A stretch of 24,824 bases of DNA, from positions 1 through 24,824 of the forward strand of contig JAFAFF010000004.1 of assembly GCA_023423605.1 (NCBI GenBank), given 5' to 3'. The position numbers and the translations under genes are program-made. This document shows positions 1 through 8,441 of this stretch, piece by piece. The notes beneath the pieces are model-generated. The model was not told the origin of the DNA, did no database searches, and worked only from the letters and a program-made list of their open reading frames with translations. Each line of letters starts with the position of its first letter. Positions within the stretch are counted from its first letter, which is position 1. The stretch comes from Pseudomonadota bacterium (lineage in GTDB: Bacteria > Pseudomonadota > Gammaproteobacteria > Xanthomonadales > Xanthomonadaceae).

Positions 1-880
1 CCACGCCACCCACCGCCACGCTGCCCGGGCCGGTGGCCTGCGCGTTGTTGCCGAACGCGGCACTGTTCTGGCCAGCGGCCAATGCATTGAAGCCCACCGC
101 CGTGGCGTTGCCGGCCACCGCCGTGGCGCCACCGCCCAACGCGGTGCTGCCATCGGCCAGTGCGTTGCTGGCTTCGCCGATGGCAGTGGCGTTGGCACCG
201 GCCGCAAACGCCCCGGCGTCGCTGTCGTCGCTGCCGGTGGCCTGGAAGTATTTCGCCGTGGTGTCGGCCACGGCCGCCACTTCATCCAGCTGGTCCAGGT
301 TCACCGCATCGGTGCCTTCGGTACCGGCCGCCACGTTGGTGATCTGGCGCTCCGCACCGGCTCTGCCCACCGCCACGCTGTCCGCGCGATCGGCGACTGA
401 ATCGGCACCCAGCGCCACGCTGTTGCTGGCCGAGGCAGCGCTGCCGGCACCCAGTGCCGAGCTGCCCAGTGCGGTTGCCTGCGCGCCGCCGCCAATTGCC
501 GTGGCCAACGATGCCCCGGCCACGCTGGAGCTGCCGATGGCAACGGCAAACACGCCATTCGAACCACTGCCGGCCCCCACCGAAACGGCGTTGATCCCAC
601 TCGCACTCGCGCTTCCCGCCACCGCACACGACGCCGGGCTGCCGTCAGCCTGTTCACAGGCTGCGTTGCCCCCCACGGCCACCGACTGCGCGTAAGCCTG
701 CGGCATGCCCTCGGTCCATCCCAACGCAAGGGCCAGCACAGCGCCTACCAGGACCGGAGCGCTGCCCGTGCGGCATCGCTTGTCGACGACGGTCCCAGGC
801 TGGTCGGAAGAGGCCAGCTCCGAGGCCACCACCATCTGTCCGAGTGCTTTGTTCCAGACCTTGCGATAAATCCGATTCAT
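1..880 (-). CDS. Trimeric autotransporter adhesin (YadA/Hia type), N-terminal part only
   Basis: Surface adhesin of the type Vc secretion family; passenger trimers are anchored by a C-terminal YadA barrel that lies off the left edge. The first 23 residues form a classic extended signal peptide region (starts MNRIYRKVWN, then ALGQMVVASELA), followed by a hydrophobic core at about residues 42-55 and a likely cleavage after AYAQ near residue 65. The rest is Ala/Gly/Ser-rich with the degenerate YadA head repeat (AxGxxAxAxGxxSxA). It is interrupted near residues 175-200 by a neck-like motif (RQITNVAAGT, then TDAVNLDQL), after which head repeats resume. The start at 880 is supported by AGGAG at 890-894 with 9-base spacing and by the ESPR itself. 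The frame is open to base 1, so the gene is cut by the window and not visibly broken. Identity as a trimeric adhesin is firm; its ligand is unknown. Confidence 0.93.
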   Translation of the reverse strand, partial: MNRIYRKVWNKALGQMVVASELASSDQPGTVVDKRCRTGSAPVLVGAVLALALGWTEGMPQAYAQSVAVGGNAACEQADGSPASCAVAGSASASGINAVSVGAGSGSNGVFAVAIGSSSVAGASLATAIGGGAQATALGSSALGAGSAASASNSVALGADSVADRADSVAVGRAGAERQITNVAAGTEGTDAVNLDQLDEVAAVADTTAKYFQATGSDDSDAGAFAAGANATAIGEASNALADGSTALGGGATAVAGNATAVGFNALAAGQNSAAFGNNAQATGPGSVAVGGV

Positions 881-1071
881 CTGATGCGGCTCCTGGTTGG
901 ACTGGTTTTCGGGCAAAGCAACGCCATCGCCGGGCGCATCGGCCCAACGTCCCCTGAAGGCGTTTATTCGCGAGATTTACTGCAGTTGCCGGACCGCGAG
1001 CAGAGAAACGTACAGCGGTGCGCGCGATCCTGCGGGTACGGCTGACTGAACACTTCCAGAACGAGATAGAA

Positions 1072-1100
1072 GATGTAACGTGAACGTTAGACAACGTCAA
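1072..1100 (-). promoter_or_regulatory. Candidate sigma70 promoter for the adhesin gene
   Basis: On the minus strand TTGACG (1100-1095) is followed after 17 bases by TACATC (1077-1072). This gives a good -35, ideal spacing and a moderate -10, about 190 bases upstream of the adhesin start. An 8-base perfect inverted repeat, ACGTCAAT (1094-1101) and ATTGACGT (1122-1129), overlaps the -35 and could be an operator. The local AT content is higher than in the flanking genes. The remaining stretch between the adhesin start and purL (about 881-1071 and 1130-1245) shows nothing else I can support. Confidence 0.5.
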
Positions 1101-1245
1101 TAGTTTGACCGACAAAAAAGGATTGACGTGATGCTTTTCACGCTTCTAGCCATTCAGGCATGCCGAGCGTAGAGGAGAGCTCAGGCCAGCTGCCAGCGCG
1201 TCGGGTCCACAACGTCGCCGTCCAGTCGCCAACGTCGGCGAATGT

Positions 1246-1276
1246 AAAAAAAAGGCCCGACGGTTTCCGTCGGGCC
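1246..1276 (-). terminator. Rho-independent terminator of purL
   Basis: A perfect 10-base stem (GGCCCGACGG at 1254-1263, CCGTCGGGCC at 1267-1276) closes a 3-base loop. On the minus strand it is followed by eight Ts (A-run at 1246-1253). It lies about 45 bases beyond the purL stop, in the correct orientation. Confidence 0.93.
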
Positions 1277-1319
1277 TCCATACGCCACGGCACTGGCGCG
1301 CCGCATCATCAACCAGCGG

Positions 1320-4300
1320 TCACGCGCACCATGCGCGCGCGTTGCGGAACATCCGCATCCACGGCGAATCGCCCTGCCATTCGGCCGGGGCCCAGCTCAG
1401 ATTCAGCGCGCGCGGGGTGCGTTCCGGATGCGGCATCATGATGGTGACGCGGCCATCGGTAGTGGTCAGCCCGGTGATCCCATCCGGCGACCCGTTCGGG
1501 TTGAGCGGATAGCGGCTGGCCACGCGGCCGTCGCCTTCGATGAAGCGCAGCGACACCCGGGCCGCCGCCTGGTCCACCGCCGTTTCGAACACCGCGCGGC
1601 CTTCGCCATGGGCCACGGCGACCGGAAGGCGCGAACCGGCCATGCCGCGCAGCAGGATCGACGGCGATTCCACCACCTCCAGCAGCGAGGTGCGCGCTTC
1701 GAACTGCTCGCTGGCATTGCGGCGGAACTGCGGCCAGTGTTCGGCGCCCGGGATGATCGACTTCAGCTGGCTGATCATCTGGCAGCCATTGCATACGCCC
1801 AGCGAGAAGCTGTCATCGCGCGCGAAGAACGCCGCGAAGGCATCACGCAGTGCGTTGCGCTCCAGGATGGACGTGGCCCAGCCCCGACCGGCACCCAGCA
1901 CGTCGCCGAAGCTGAAGCCACCGCAGGCGACCAGACCGGTGAAATCCTGCAGCGCGACGCGCCCTTCGATGAGATCGCTCATGTGCACGTCGAACGCACG
2001 GAAACCGGCGCGTTCGAAGGCGTTGGCCATCTCGATCTGGCCGTTGACACCCTGTTCGCGCAGGATCGCCACCTTCGGCCGCGCGCCGGTGCTGATGAAC
2101 GGTGCTGCGGTATCCTCGTCGAGGTCGAACATCAGCTTCGGCTTCAGCCCCGGCGCAGCGAAGCTGCGCGCGACCTCGCGTTCCTGGTCGGCGCTTTCCG
2201 GATTGTCACGCAGCTTCTGCATGGCATGGGTGACCGACCACCAGGCGTCGAACAGGGCTTCCCAGCGCCACTCCACCACGTTCTCGCCATGCAGCGACAC
2301 GCGGATCACCGAACCGGTCGTCGGCCGGGCGATACGCTGCGCGCACTCGGTCAGCGCGTGACGTTCGATGAGATCGGCGAACGCGGCACGGTCTTCGCGG
2401 GCCACCTGCACCACCGCACCCAGTTCTTCGTTGAACAGGCTGCGGAACGGATCATCCCCCCAGGCATCGAGCAGGATGTCCAGGCCCATGCGCGAGGCGA
2501 ACGCCATCTCGCACAGGGTGGCAAACGCGCCGCCATCGCTGCGGTCGTGATAGGCCAGCAACAGTCCGGCCTGGCGTGCATCGCGGATCAGTTCGAAGAA
2601 CGCGCGCAGGCGCTGCGGATCATCCAGGTCCGGTACCGGACCACCGAAAGCGGGCAGATCACCGTGGTCGGCATGCACCTGCGCCAGGATGGAACCGCCC
2701 ATGCGCTGCTTGCCACCGCCCAGGCCGATCAACCACAGCTCGCTGTCTTCCTCGCGCTGCATCAGCGGGGTGAGCTGCTGGCGCACATCGGCCACCGGCG
2801 CGAATGCCGAAATCACCAGCGACACCGGCGACACGCTCTTGTGTGCCTGGCCGGCATCCTGCCATTGCGCCTGCATGGACAGCGAATCCTTGCCCACCGG
2901 GATGCTGATATCCAGCTGCGGGCACAGTTCCATGCCCACTGCCTTGACCGCGTCGTACAGCAGCGCGTCTTCACCGTCATGACCCGCGGCCGCCATCCAG
3001 TTGGCCGACAGCTTCACCTCGTCCAGCGCATCCACCGGGGCCGCGCACAGGTTGGTCAGCGCCTCGCCCACCGCCATGCGTGCCGATGCGGCGGCATCCA
3101 GAAGAGCCAACGGCGTCCGTTCGCCGATGGACATCGCCTCGCCGGCCACGCCATCGAAACCGGCCAGGGTGATCGCCACGTCGGCCACCGGCACCTGCCA
3201 GGGGCCGATCATCTGCTCGCGCGCGGTCAGGCCACCCACGCTGCGGTCGCCGATGGTGACCAGGAAATTCTTCGCTGCCACGGTGGGATGCGCCAGTACG
3301 CGCAGGCCGGACGCGTGCAGGTCCAGGCCACTGGTCTTCAGCGTCGGCCAACGCGGTGCGGGCGGATGCGCGGTATCGCGGTGCATCTTCGGCGGCTTGC
3401 CGAACAGCACGTCCATCGGCAGGTCGATCGGGGCATCGGCCGGGGTGCTGCCCGGTACCGCGCCGTAGGCCACCACCAGGTGTTCCTCGGCAGTGGCCAC
3501 GCCCACGGCTGCGAACGGGCAACGCTCACGTGCGCACAACGCAGCGAACTCGGCCAGGCGTTCCTGCGCCACGCCCAGCACGTAGCGTTCCTGCGATTCA
3601 TTGCACCACAGCTGCATCGGCGACAGCGACGGATCGTCGGTGGGCACCTTGCCCAGGTCGATGATGCCGCCCACGCCGGAGTCGTGCAGCAGTTCGGGGA
3701 TGGCATTGGACAAGCCACCGGCACCGACGTCGTGGAAGAATTTGATGGGGTTGTCCAGGCCCATGGCCACGCAGCGGTCGATGACTTCCTGGCAGCGGCG
3801 CTCCATTTCCGGGTTGTCGCGCTGCACGCTGGCGAAATCCAGGTCTTCGGCACTTTCGCCCGATGCCACCGACGAGGCCGCACCGCCGCCGAGGCCGATC
3901 AGCATCGCCGGCCCCCCCAGCACGATCACCGCATCGCCGGCCCGCAGCGGAATCTTCTCCACCTGCACGCGGTCGATCGCACCCAGGCCACCGGCCAGCA
4001 TGATCGGCTTGTCGTAGGCGCGGGTAAGCTCGGCGCCTTCAGGCAACTCGAAACTGCGGAAATAACCGAGCAGGTTCGGGCGACCGAACTCATTGTTGAA
4101 CGCGGCGCCGCCCAGCGGGCCATCGGTCATGATTTCCAGCGCCGGAGCCATGCGCGGGTTCAGCGCGCGCGGCGCCTCCCACGGCTGTGGCAGCTCGGGG
4201 ATGCGCAGGTGCGAGACCGAGAAACCGGTCAGGCCGGCCTTCGGCTTGCCGCCGCGGCCGGTGGCGCCCTCATCGCGGATTTCGCCGCCGGCACCGGTGG

Positions 4301-5222
4301 AAGCACCCGGGAACGGCGCGATGGCGGTGGGATGGTTATGCGTTTCCACCTTGATCTGGAACGCGCTGGGCACCACCGCTTCGCTGCGGTACTCACCGGT
4401 GGCCGGGTCCGGCCGGTAACGCGCGGCCGGGTGGCCTTCAATCACCGCGGCATTGTCGCTGTACGCGCTGAGCGTGTGCTGCGGGGTCTGCTGGTGGGTG
4501 TTCTTGATCATCCGGAACAGCGAACGGTCCTGTTCCTGGCCATCGATGGTCCAGCTGGCGTTGAAGATCTTGTGCCGGCAGTGTTCGGAGTTCGCCTGCG
4601 CGAACATCATCAGCTCCACGTCCGACGGCCTGCGCCCCAACTGGCCGAAACGCTCGCGCAGATAATCGATCTCGTCCTGCGCCATCGCCAGGCCGAGGCG
4701 CTGGTTGGCCCCTTCCAGGTCATCCAGGGCGATGCGTTCCAGCTCGCCGCGGGCCGGCGTGGAGAACAACGAACCGCCCTGCTCAACGGTTTCCAGCACG
4801 GACTGGGTCATCGGGTCGTGCAGAGCCCTGACCAGTGCCTGCTGCGCTGCCGGATCGGCCGGCCAGCCCTGCACGTCGATGCGCAGGCCACGTTCGACCC
4901 GGCTGACCGGCTGGCCCGCACCGCGCACCAGTTCGGTGGCCTTGCTCGACCATGGCGACAACGTGCCCAGGCGCGGCACCACGAAACGCTGGATGGCGCC
5001 TTCGGCCACCGGCGCGGCCTGCTCACCGGCCTCCAGGATGCGGCACAGCGTGGCGACATCGGCCATGCCCTGGCCTTCGGGCTGCACGAAATACACGTGC
5101 CAGGCACCGGAAATGCGCAGACCATCGGACAGGCTGCCAACCGGAAGCAGGGATTGCAGGCGGGATTCAAGGCGTTCGCGGCGGAACGGCGACAGGGCGG
5201 GCGCGCCCTCGAGGACCATCAT
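1320..5222 (-). CDS. purL: Phosphoribosylformylglycinamidine synthase (large, single-chain PurL)
   Basis: Fourth step of purine biosynthesis: converts FGAR to FGAM using ATP and glutamine-derived ammonia, in the cytosol. At 1300 residues it is the long proteobacterial type with all domains fused: N-terminal PurS-like domain, linker, two AIRS-like synthase halves and a C-terminal class I glutaminase. Visible motifs are [10 protein letters not shown] near residue 215, [14 protein letters not shown] near 300, and the glutaminase triad Cys1144 (GVCNGCQM), His1265 and Glu1267 (PHPE), matching E. coli spacing closely. Two consecutive ATGs (5222 and 5219) begin the protein; the first is used here. 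A TACAAT hexamer at 5260-5255 gives a plausible -10 about 30 bases upstream. The gene stands alone and ends at a strong terminator. Nothing is missing or broken. Confidence 0.98.
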   Translation of the reverse strand: MMVLEGAPALSPFRRERLESRLQSLLPVGSLSDGLRISGAWHVYFVQPEGQGMADVATLCRILEAGEQAAPVAEGAIQRFVVPRLGTLSPWSSKATELVRGAGQPVSRVERGLRIDVQGWPADPAAQQALVRALHDPMTQSVLETVEQGGSLFSTPARGELERIALDDLEGANQRLGLAMAQDEIDYLRERFGQLGRRPSDVELMMFAQANSEHCRHKIFNASWTIDGQEQDRSLFRMIKNTHQQTPQHTLSAYSDNAAVIEGHPAARYRPDPATGEYRSEAVVPSAFQIKVETHNHPTAIAPFPGASTGAGGEIRDEGATGRGGKPKAGLTGFSVSHLRIPELPQPWEAPRALNPRMAPALEIMTDGPLGGAAFNNEFGRPNLLGYFRSFELPEGAELTRAYDKPIMLAGGLGAIDRVQVEKIPLRAGDAVIVLGGPAMLIGLGGGAASSVASGESAEDLDFASVQRDNPEMERRCQEVIDRCVAMGLDNPIKFFHDVGAGGLSNAIPELLHDSGVGGIIDLGKVPTDDPSLSPMQLWCNESQERYVLGVAQERLAEFAALCARERCPFAAVGVATAEEHLVVAYGAVPGSTPADAPIDLPMDVLFGKPPKMHRDTAHPPAPRWPTLKTSGLDLHASGLRVLAHPTVAAKNFLVTIGDRSVGGLTAREQMIGPWQVPVADVAITLAGFDGVAGEAMSIGERTPLALLDAAASARMAVGEALTNLCAAPVDALDEVKLSANWMAAAGHDGEDALLYDAVKAVGMELCPQLDISIPVGKDSLSMQAQWQDAGQAHKSVSPVSLVISAFAPVADVRQQLTPLMQREEDSELWLIGLGGGKQRMGGSILAQVHADHGDLPAFGGPVPDLDDPQRLRAFFELIRDARQAGLLLAYHDRSDGGAFATLCEMAFASRMGLDILLDAWGDDPFRSLFNEELGAVVQVAREDRAAFADLIERHALTECAQRIARPTTGSVIRVSLHGENVVEWRWEALFDAWWSVTHAMQKLRDNPESADQEREVARSFAAPGLKPKLMFDLDEDTAAPFISTGARPKVAILREQGVNGQIEMANAFERAGFRAFDVHMSDLIEGRVALQDFTGLVACGGFSFGDVLGAGRGWATSILERNALRDAFAAFFARDDSFSLGVCNGCQMISQLKSIIPGAEHWPQFRRNASEQFEARTSLLEVVESPSILLRGMAGSRLPVAVAHGEGRAVFETAVDQAAARVSLRFIEGDGRVASRYPLNPNGSPDGITGLTTTDGRVTIMMPHPERTPRALNLSWAPAEWQGDSPWMRMFRNARAWCA

Positions 5223-5254
5223 GTCCGGGGAACCGTGTTGGAATCGGGCCCATC

Positions 5255-5260
5255 ATTGTA
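5255..5260 (-). promoter_or_regulatory. Candidate -10 element of purL
   Basis: TACAAT on the minus strand, one mismatch from consensus, 32 bases upstream of the purL ATG. No convincing -35 is seen 16-18 bases further upstream, so the promoter may depend on an activator or have a weak -35. Confidence 0.4.
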
Positions 5261-5391
5261 CCGGAAGCGGCTGGGGGAGCCGTGGCGGCCATTCCTGCCC
5301 GGCGCCCGTTGCGGACCATGGTTGTTTTCTGAAGGTCCCGCTGCCTGAAAGCGGGAAAGCTGCCAGACAACTTCCATTGGCAGCCATCCAG

Positions 5392-6540
5392 ATGTCAGCT
5401 CCAGGCCTTCCCGTCTCCCCGCCGCCAGGACGTATCGCCGCCGCGAGACTGCGGTTCATGGCGGCAATGCTTGAAGGCGACCGCGAATCAATGAAGCAGA
5501 CGCCATTTGCGCCTGCCAGCATCGTCAACCAATCCATCGGTGGGAGGCGTCCAGGTGTCAGCGCAACACATCGCCCGCCTGGCGGCCAGGGAACCGTAAT
5601 CGCTGACACCGGCGGGCGAAGGTTGCTCAGCGTCAGCAACTCCGTCCCGCCGCCAGCTGTACGCCATGGGCCGGCCACGGCAACGTCTGGCCATGCCACC
5701 ACTGGCCGAACGCTGGGCCGGCTGGCCGGCGGCACGCCTGCGGCCAGGGAACTGCAACGAACGCCGATATCGTCCAGCCATTGCAGCGCGGCGCCGCATC
5801 CAGCCCTGGTGTCACCCCCTGGTACGCTGCTATCCACCCTTCAATGCCTGACAGAAGTACGAACGGGACTGGCCCAGATGGAGGCGGCAGGCCTACCTGC
5901 CGACGCGGCCCTGGTCAGCGGAAGGGCATTCATTCACGAAGCGCCGTCCGCCCCGGCAAAGACCGGCGATTCCCCGCAGACGTTTCTGCAACGCTGGGCC
6001 CGGACGGTCACCCCGATTGACTGGACCCAATGGAAAACGTCCGGTTCACGCACGTCGTCGACCTTCCTCCATGCACGCCCTGCGGAAGCAACGGAACGAA
6101 TTCCTGGCGGGAGTGCGATGCGGCAGCCCTGCTGGCGGTCGCAGATGCCGGTGACTGCCCCTGCCACGGCGCCTTCCGCACAAACCCAGGGCGCGACCCG
6201 GCATTCATCCAACACGGCAACGCGTACCGATGATGGCGGTGAAGTGCGGAAAGCGCTGGATCGTATCCGCACGGTCCGGGAGAACTGGCTGGCAGGAGAG
6301 TTGCACGGCACGCCCTCGCCCACGTTGCCCGCTTTGCCCGCTTTGCCGCGACCCGCACCGGAACTGCTCCAGGCCATGCATCGCAAGCGCATGGCCACTC
6401 CGGAACCGGCGCGCCTTGAGGACCTCATCCGCGGGCGGATTCCCAAACGAATACCGGACGGCCACAAGTGTTATCGCCCCCACATTGCAGAACGACATCC
6501 CAACGGCCTTTTCCGGGAACTTCAGCAACGCACCCGTTGA
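5392..6540 (+). CDS. Hypothetical protein, Ser/Thr/Pro/Ala-rich, upstream partner of the OTU-like gene
   Basis: I do not recognise this protein. The ATG at 5392 gives 382 residues, but the frame stays open further upstream antisense to purL and no clear ribosome binding site marks the start; 5458 is another option. Residues 1-150 are low in predicted structure and rich in Pro, Ala, Thr and Ser. The middle looks helical (LSTLQCLTEVRTGLAQMEAA near 145-165). The C-terminal quarter is basic, with a helical segment (VRKALDRIRTVRENW), a Pro-Ala-Leu repeat (LPALPALPRP) and an Arg/Lys-rich tail. No signal peptide or membrane helix is visible. It ends 49 bases before the OTU-like gene on the same strand, so the two may be cotranscribed. 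The disordered polar N-terminus is typical of secreted effectors but is not diagnostic. That it is a real gene is likely rather than certain. Confidence 0.5.
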   Translation: MSAPGLPVSPPPGRIAAARLRFMAAMLEGDRESMKQTPFAPASIVNQSIGGRRPGVSATHRPPGGQGTVIADTGGRRLLSVSNSVPPPAVRHGPATATSGHATTGRTLGRLAGGTPAARELQRTPISSSHCSAAPHPALVSPPGTLLSTLQCLTEVRTGLAQMEAAGLPADAALVSGRAFIHEAPSAPAKTGDSPQTFLQRWARTVTPIDWTQWKTSGSRTSSTFLHARPAEATERIPGGSAMRQPCWRSQMPVTAPATAPSAQTQGATRHSSNTATRTDDGGEVRKALDRIRTVRENWLAGELHGTPSPTLPALPALPRPAPELLQAMHRKRMATPEPARLEDLIRGRIPKRIPDGHKCYRPHIAERHPNGLFRELQQRTR

Positions 6541-6589
6541 CCCGTCGAGTGCCGGAACGAAACATGTATCCCGGGAGACGATAACCAAG

Positions 6590-7462
6590 ATGCCCAGCAT
6601 AGCCCGCCAGATCAGGTACTTCGAAGCGTTGTGCAGACAGCAACCGGCCGCAGCGCCGTGCCGGACCGACCGGTCCACAACGCTGCTCCGATCAGGAACG
6701 TCAGCCGGCACGGAAACGACGGCGTTTGCAAACGTGAATGTCGTCAATCGGGGCCTGCCTGGTCTGAGCCCTGCATGGCGCAGCGGGACTCAGACCGCTC
6801 CGCAGGCACGCTGCTTCGACCATCATGCGAACTTGCCGCGTCTTCGCAGCCACCGTCTGCTGCAGCTGCCACGCGCGAGCCTTCCGGATCGGCGGCGGGA
6901 GTTCGACAGGTACCCTTGCGCAGCCCGCAACTCTGCGGTGGACGCTCCGACGAAGCGAGTCGAACAGGCACGATTGCTTGCCCCCGCACAGGGCATTGCC
7001 ATGCAGGCACTGCGTCGCCCTGGGTTCTGGAACGACGGCGCCATCGACGTGGTGGTACCCAGCATCGTCAAGTGCGACGCCTGGCCTGCGGGAAGGACAC
7101 TGCGTATCGTGGACTACGACAGCGACTCCCTCCACTTCTACAGCCAACAAGAAAGCCGCTGGATCTACACGCACGGCAGGGATGCCCCCTTGCTTCCCGA
7201 ACCAACGGCGGGAGAGATCCTGCTGATCCGCCAGAACAACCATTTCATGTTGGTGGATCCTGACAGTGTCCCGCTCATCCATGACGTACCGCGGGATGGC
7301 GACTGCTTCTTTTCCAGTATTTCAATGGCGCTGGGATATGCGGAAAACGAACGGAAGACAGCCAATCTCCGCCTCCGCGACTCCGTGGCCCGCTACATCG
7401 AAAGCGATCCCGAACTGTTGAAGATCGCCACCGCCCGCGATATCCAGCCACCAAGCCGCTGA
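6590..7462 (+). CDS. OTU-like cysteine protease (possible deubiquitinase), apparently circularly permuted
   Basis: The start at 6590 gives 290 residues, preceded by GGGAG at 6573-6577. Residues 1-150 are Arg/Ala/Ser-rich and unrecognised. The C-terminal half carries OTU hallmarks. DGDCFFSSIS at 236-245 matches the catalytic Asp-Gly-Asp-Cys loop (Cys239) and runs into the usual helix and LRDSVARYI segment. Before it, at about 150-225, lies what is normally the end of an OTU domain: GFWNDGAIDVVVP, then RTLRIVDYDSD, then EILLIRQNNHFMLV with candidate catalytic His218. In canonical OTUs Cys comes first and His last; here the order is His then Cys, and only 51 residues follow the Cys. OTU proteases cleave ubiquitin, so a bacterial member would probably act in a eukaryotic host. 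Alternatives are two degenerate tandem OTU copies or an inactive relic. Its stop is 15 bases from the dsbC stop (convergent). Confidence 0.75.
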   Translation: MPSIARQIRYFEALCRQQPAAAPCRTDRSTTLLRSGTSAGTETTAFANVNVVNRGLPGLSPAWRSGTQTAPQARCFDHHANLPRLRSHRLLQLPRASLPDRRREFDRYPCAARNSAVDAPTKRVEQARLLAPAQGIAMQALRRPGFWNDGAIDVVVPSIVKCDAWPAGRTLRIVDYDSDSLHFYSQQESRWIYTHGRDAPLLPEPTAGEILLIRQNNHFMLVDPDSVPLIHDVPRDGDCFFSSISMALGYAENERKTANLRLRDSVARYIESDPELLKIATARDIQPPSR

Positions 7463-7477
7463 GGAACCAGGCGCGTA

Positions 7478-8263
7478 TCAGCGCCCGGCCTTGTCCAACG
7501 CCGCACGCAGCTGTGCCGGGGGCAGGTAACCGCCCAGCTGGGTACCATCGGCGGCAAAGATCGCCGGGGTACCATTCACGCCCAGCTGCTGGCCCAGCGC
7601 GTACTGCATCGCTACCGGGTTGGTGCAGTTCTTCGCCGCCACGGCCCTGCCCTGCTTCGCGTCGGTCAGTGCCTTCCGGCGATCGCTGGCACACCAGACC
7701 GAGATCATGTCGGTGTAGTCCTTGCTGCCCAGGCCCATGCGCGGGAACGCCAGGTATTCCACGGTGATGCCGTTGCGGTTGAGCTCGGCAATATCCTGAT
7801 GCAGCTTGCGGCAGTAACCGCATTCAATATCCGTGAACACACTGATGGTGTGCTTGGCATTGGGTGCGGCGAACACGATGCGGTCGCCATGATTGGCCTT
7901 TTCCAGCAGGCTCCGGCGATACGCGAGCAGTCCCTCGCTGTTGACCAGGGCCTTGGCCTGGATGTCGTAAGGCTGCGACTGCATCACATACCGGCCATCA
8001 TCGGACACATAGAGCACCTGCCCGGAAACGACTACTTCGCGGAAGCCGGGAAAGGGTGCGGCGCCGACGTAATCGGGCGTGTAGTTCGGGTCCAACTGCT
8101 GCAGCGCGGCCCGCACCTTCTGCTCCGGACTACCGGCTTTCGCTGCCGACGGCGTGGGCGCATTGGCGGAAACGGCTCCCTCCCGGGCCACGGGCGTCGC
8201 CGGTTGGGCGCACGCCGACAGACTCATGGCGCCCAGCAGCGCAGCAGCAAGAACTCGTAGCAT
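7478..8263 (-). CDS. dsbC: Thiol:disulfide interchange protein DsbC, predicted lipoprotein
   Basis: Periplasmic disulfide isomerase that reshuffles wrong disulfides, normally kept reduced by DsbD. The start at 8263 gives 261 residues with a short hydrophobic signal and a lipobox (LSAC, Cys18), so the protein is probably membrane-anchored; E. coli DsbC is soluble. A Pro/Ala-rich linker follows, then the N-terminal dimerisation domain (about 45-120), then the thioredoxin-like domain with CGYC at Cys148-Cys151 (FTDIECGYCRKL) and the cis-Pro loop (NGTPAIF). A second pair of cysteines (WCASD, KNCTN) corresponds to the structural disulfide of DsbC. No strong ribosome binding site precedes this ATG, and the frame is open further upstream without protein-like content. 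In E. coli dsbC follows xerD directly; here the two are separated by two plus-strand genes. Confidence 0.95.
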   Translation of the reverse strand: MLRVLAAALLGAMSLSACAQPATPVAREGAVSANAPTPSAAKAGSPEQKVRAALQQLDPNYTPDYVGAAPFPGFREVVVSGQVLYVSDDGRYVMQSQPYDIQAKALVNSEGLLAYRRSLLEKANHGDRIVFAAPNAKHTISVFTDIECGYCRKLHQDIAELNRNGITVEYLAFPRMGLGSKDYTDMISVWCASDRRKALTDAKQGRAVAAKNCTNPVAMQYALGQQLGVNGTPAIFAADGTQLGGYLPPAQLRAALDKAGR

Positions 8264-8441
8264 CAGGAACAACCCACGCAATGATGGAGAGACTGGATTC
8301 TCGCACAGCCACGGCCGGGGGAGGTCGCGGCTCGGCTCTACCAATAGATCGCGTCTCAAATTTAGCGGTGAGCGATTTATGGGAGTACAGGACTTCGAAT
8401 GGTCGCACCCTCGCCCGTAGAACGCGAAACCAGGAGCCCCC

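Noticed and set aside
654..1115. Minus-strand open frame overlapping the adhesin start in another frame
   Set aside because: It runs through the promoter region and the ESPR-coding segment in a different frame, has Arg-rich low-complexity content and no ribosome binding site.
1428..5348. A very long open frame (about 1300 codons) antisense to purL
   Set aside because: High-GC third-position bias keeps the antisense frame open; its translation is His/Arg/Gln/Ala-rich, without domains, and purL is unambiguous on the other strand.
5253..5837. Minus-strand frame of 194 codons opposite the first accessory gene
   Set aside because: Its composition (Pro/Gly/Ala/Trp-rich) has no recognisable order, it runs up to the purL promoter, and the plus-strand frame fits the two-gene layout better. 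It cannot be excluded without coding statistics.
7470..7485. Short hairpin (GGCGC, 6-base loop, GCGCC) between the convergent OTU-like gene and dsbC stops
   Set aside because: The stem is only 5 bases and no T-run follows on either strand, so it is too weak to call a terminator.
8379..8420. A 13-codon plus-strand frame (starts MGVQDFEW) with GGTGAG upstream, ending 21 bases before the unknown gene at 8442
   Set aside because: It could be a leader peptide, but its size makes chance occurrence likely and no attenuator structure is visible nearby.
8264..8441. Search for a PIP box (TTCGB-N15-TTCGB) upstream of the unknown gene at 8442
   Set aside because: Single TTCG-like words occur, but no pair with 15-base spacing was found, so type III regulation is not supported.
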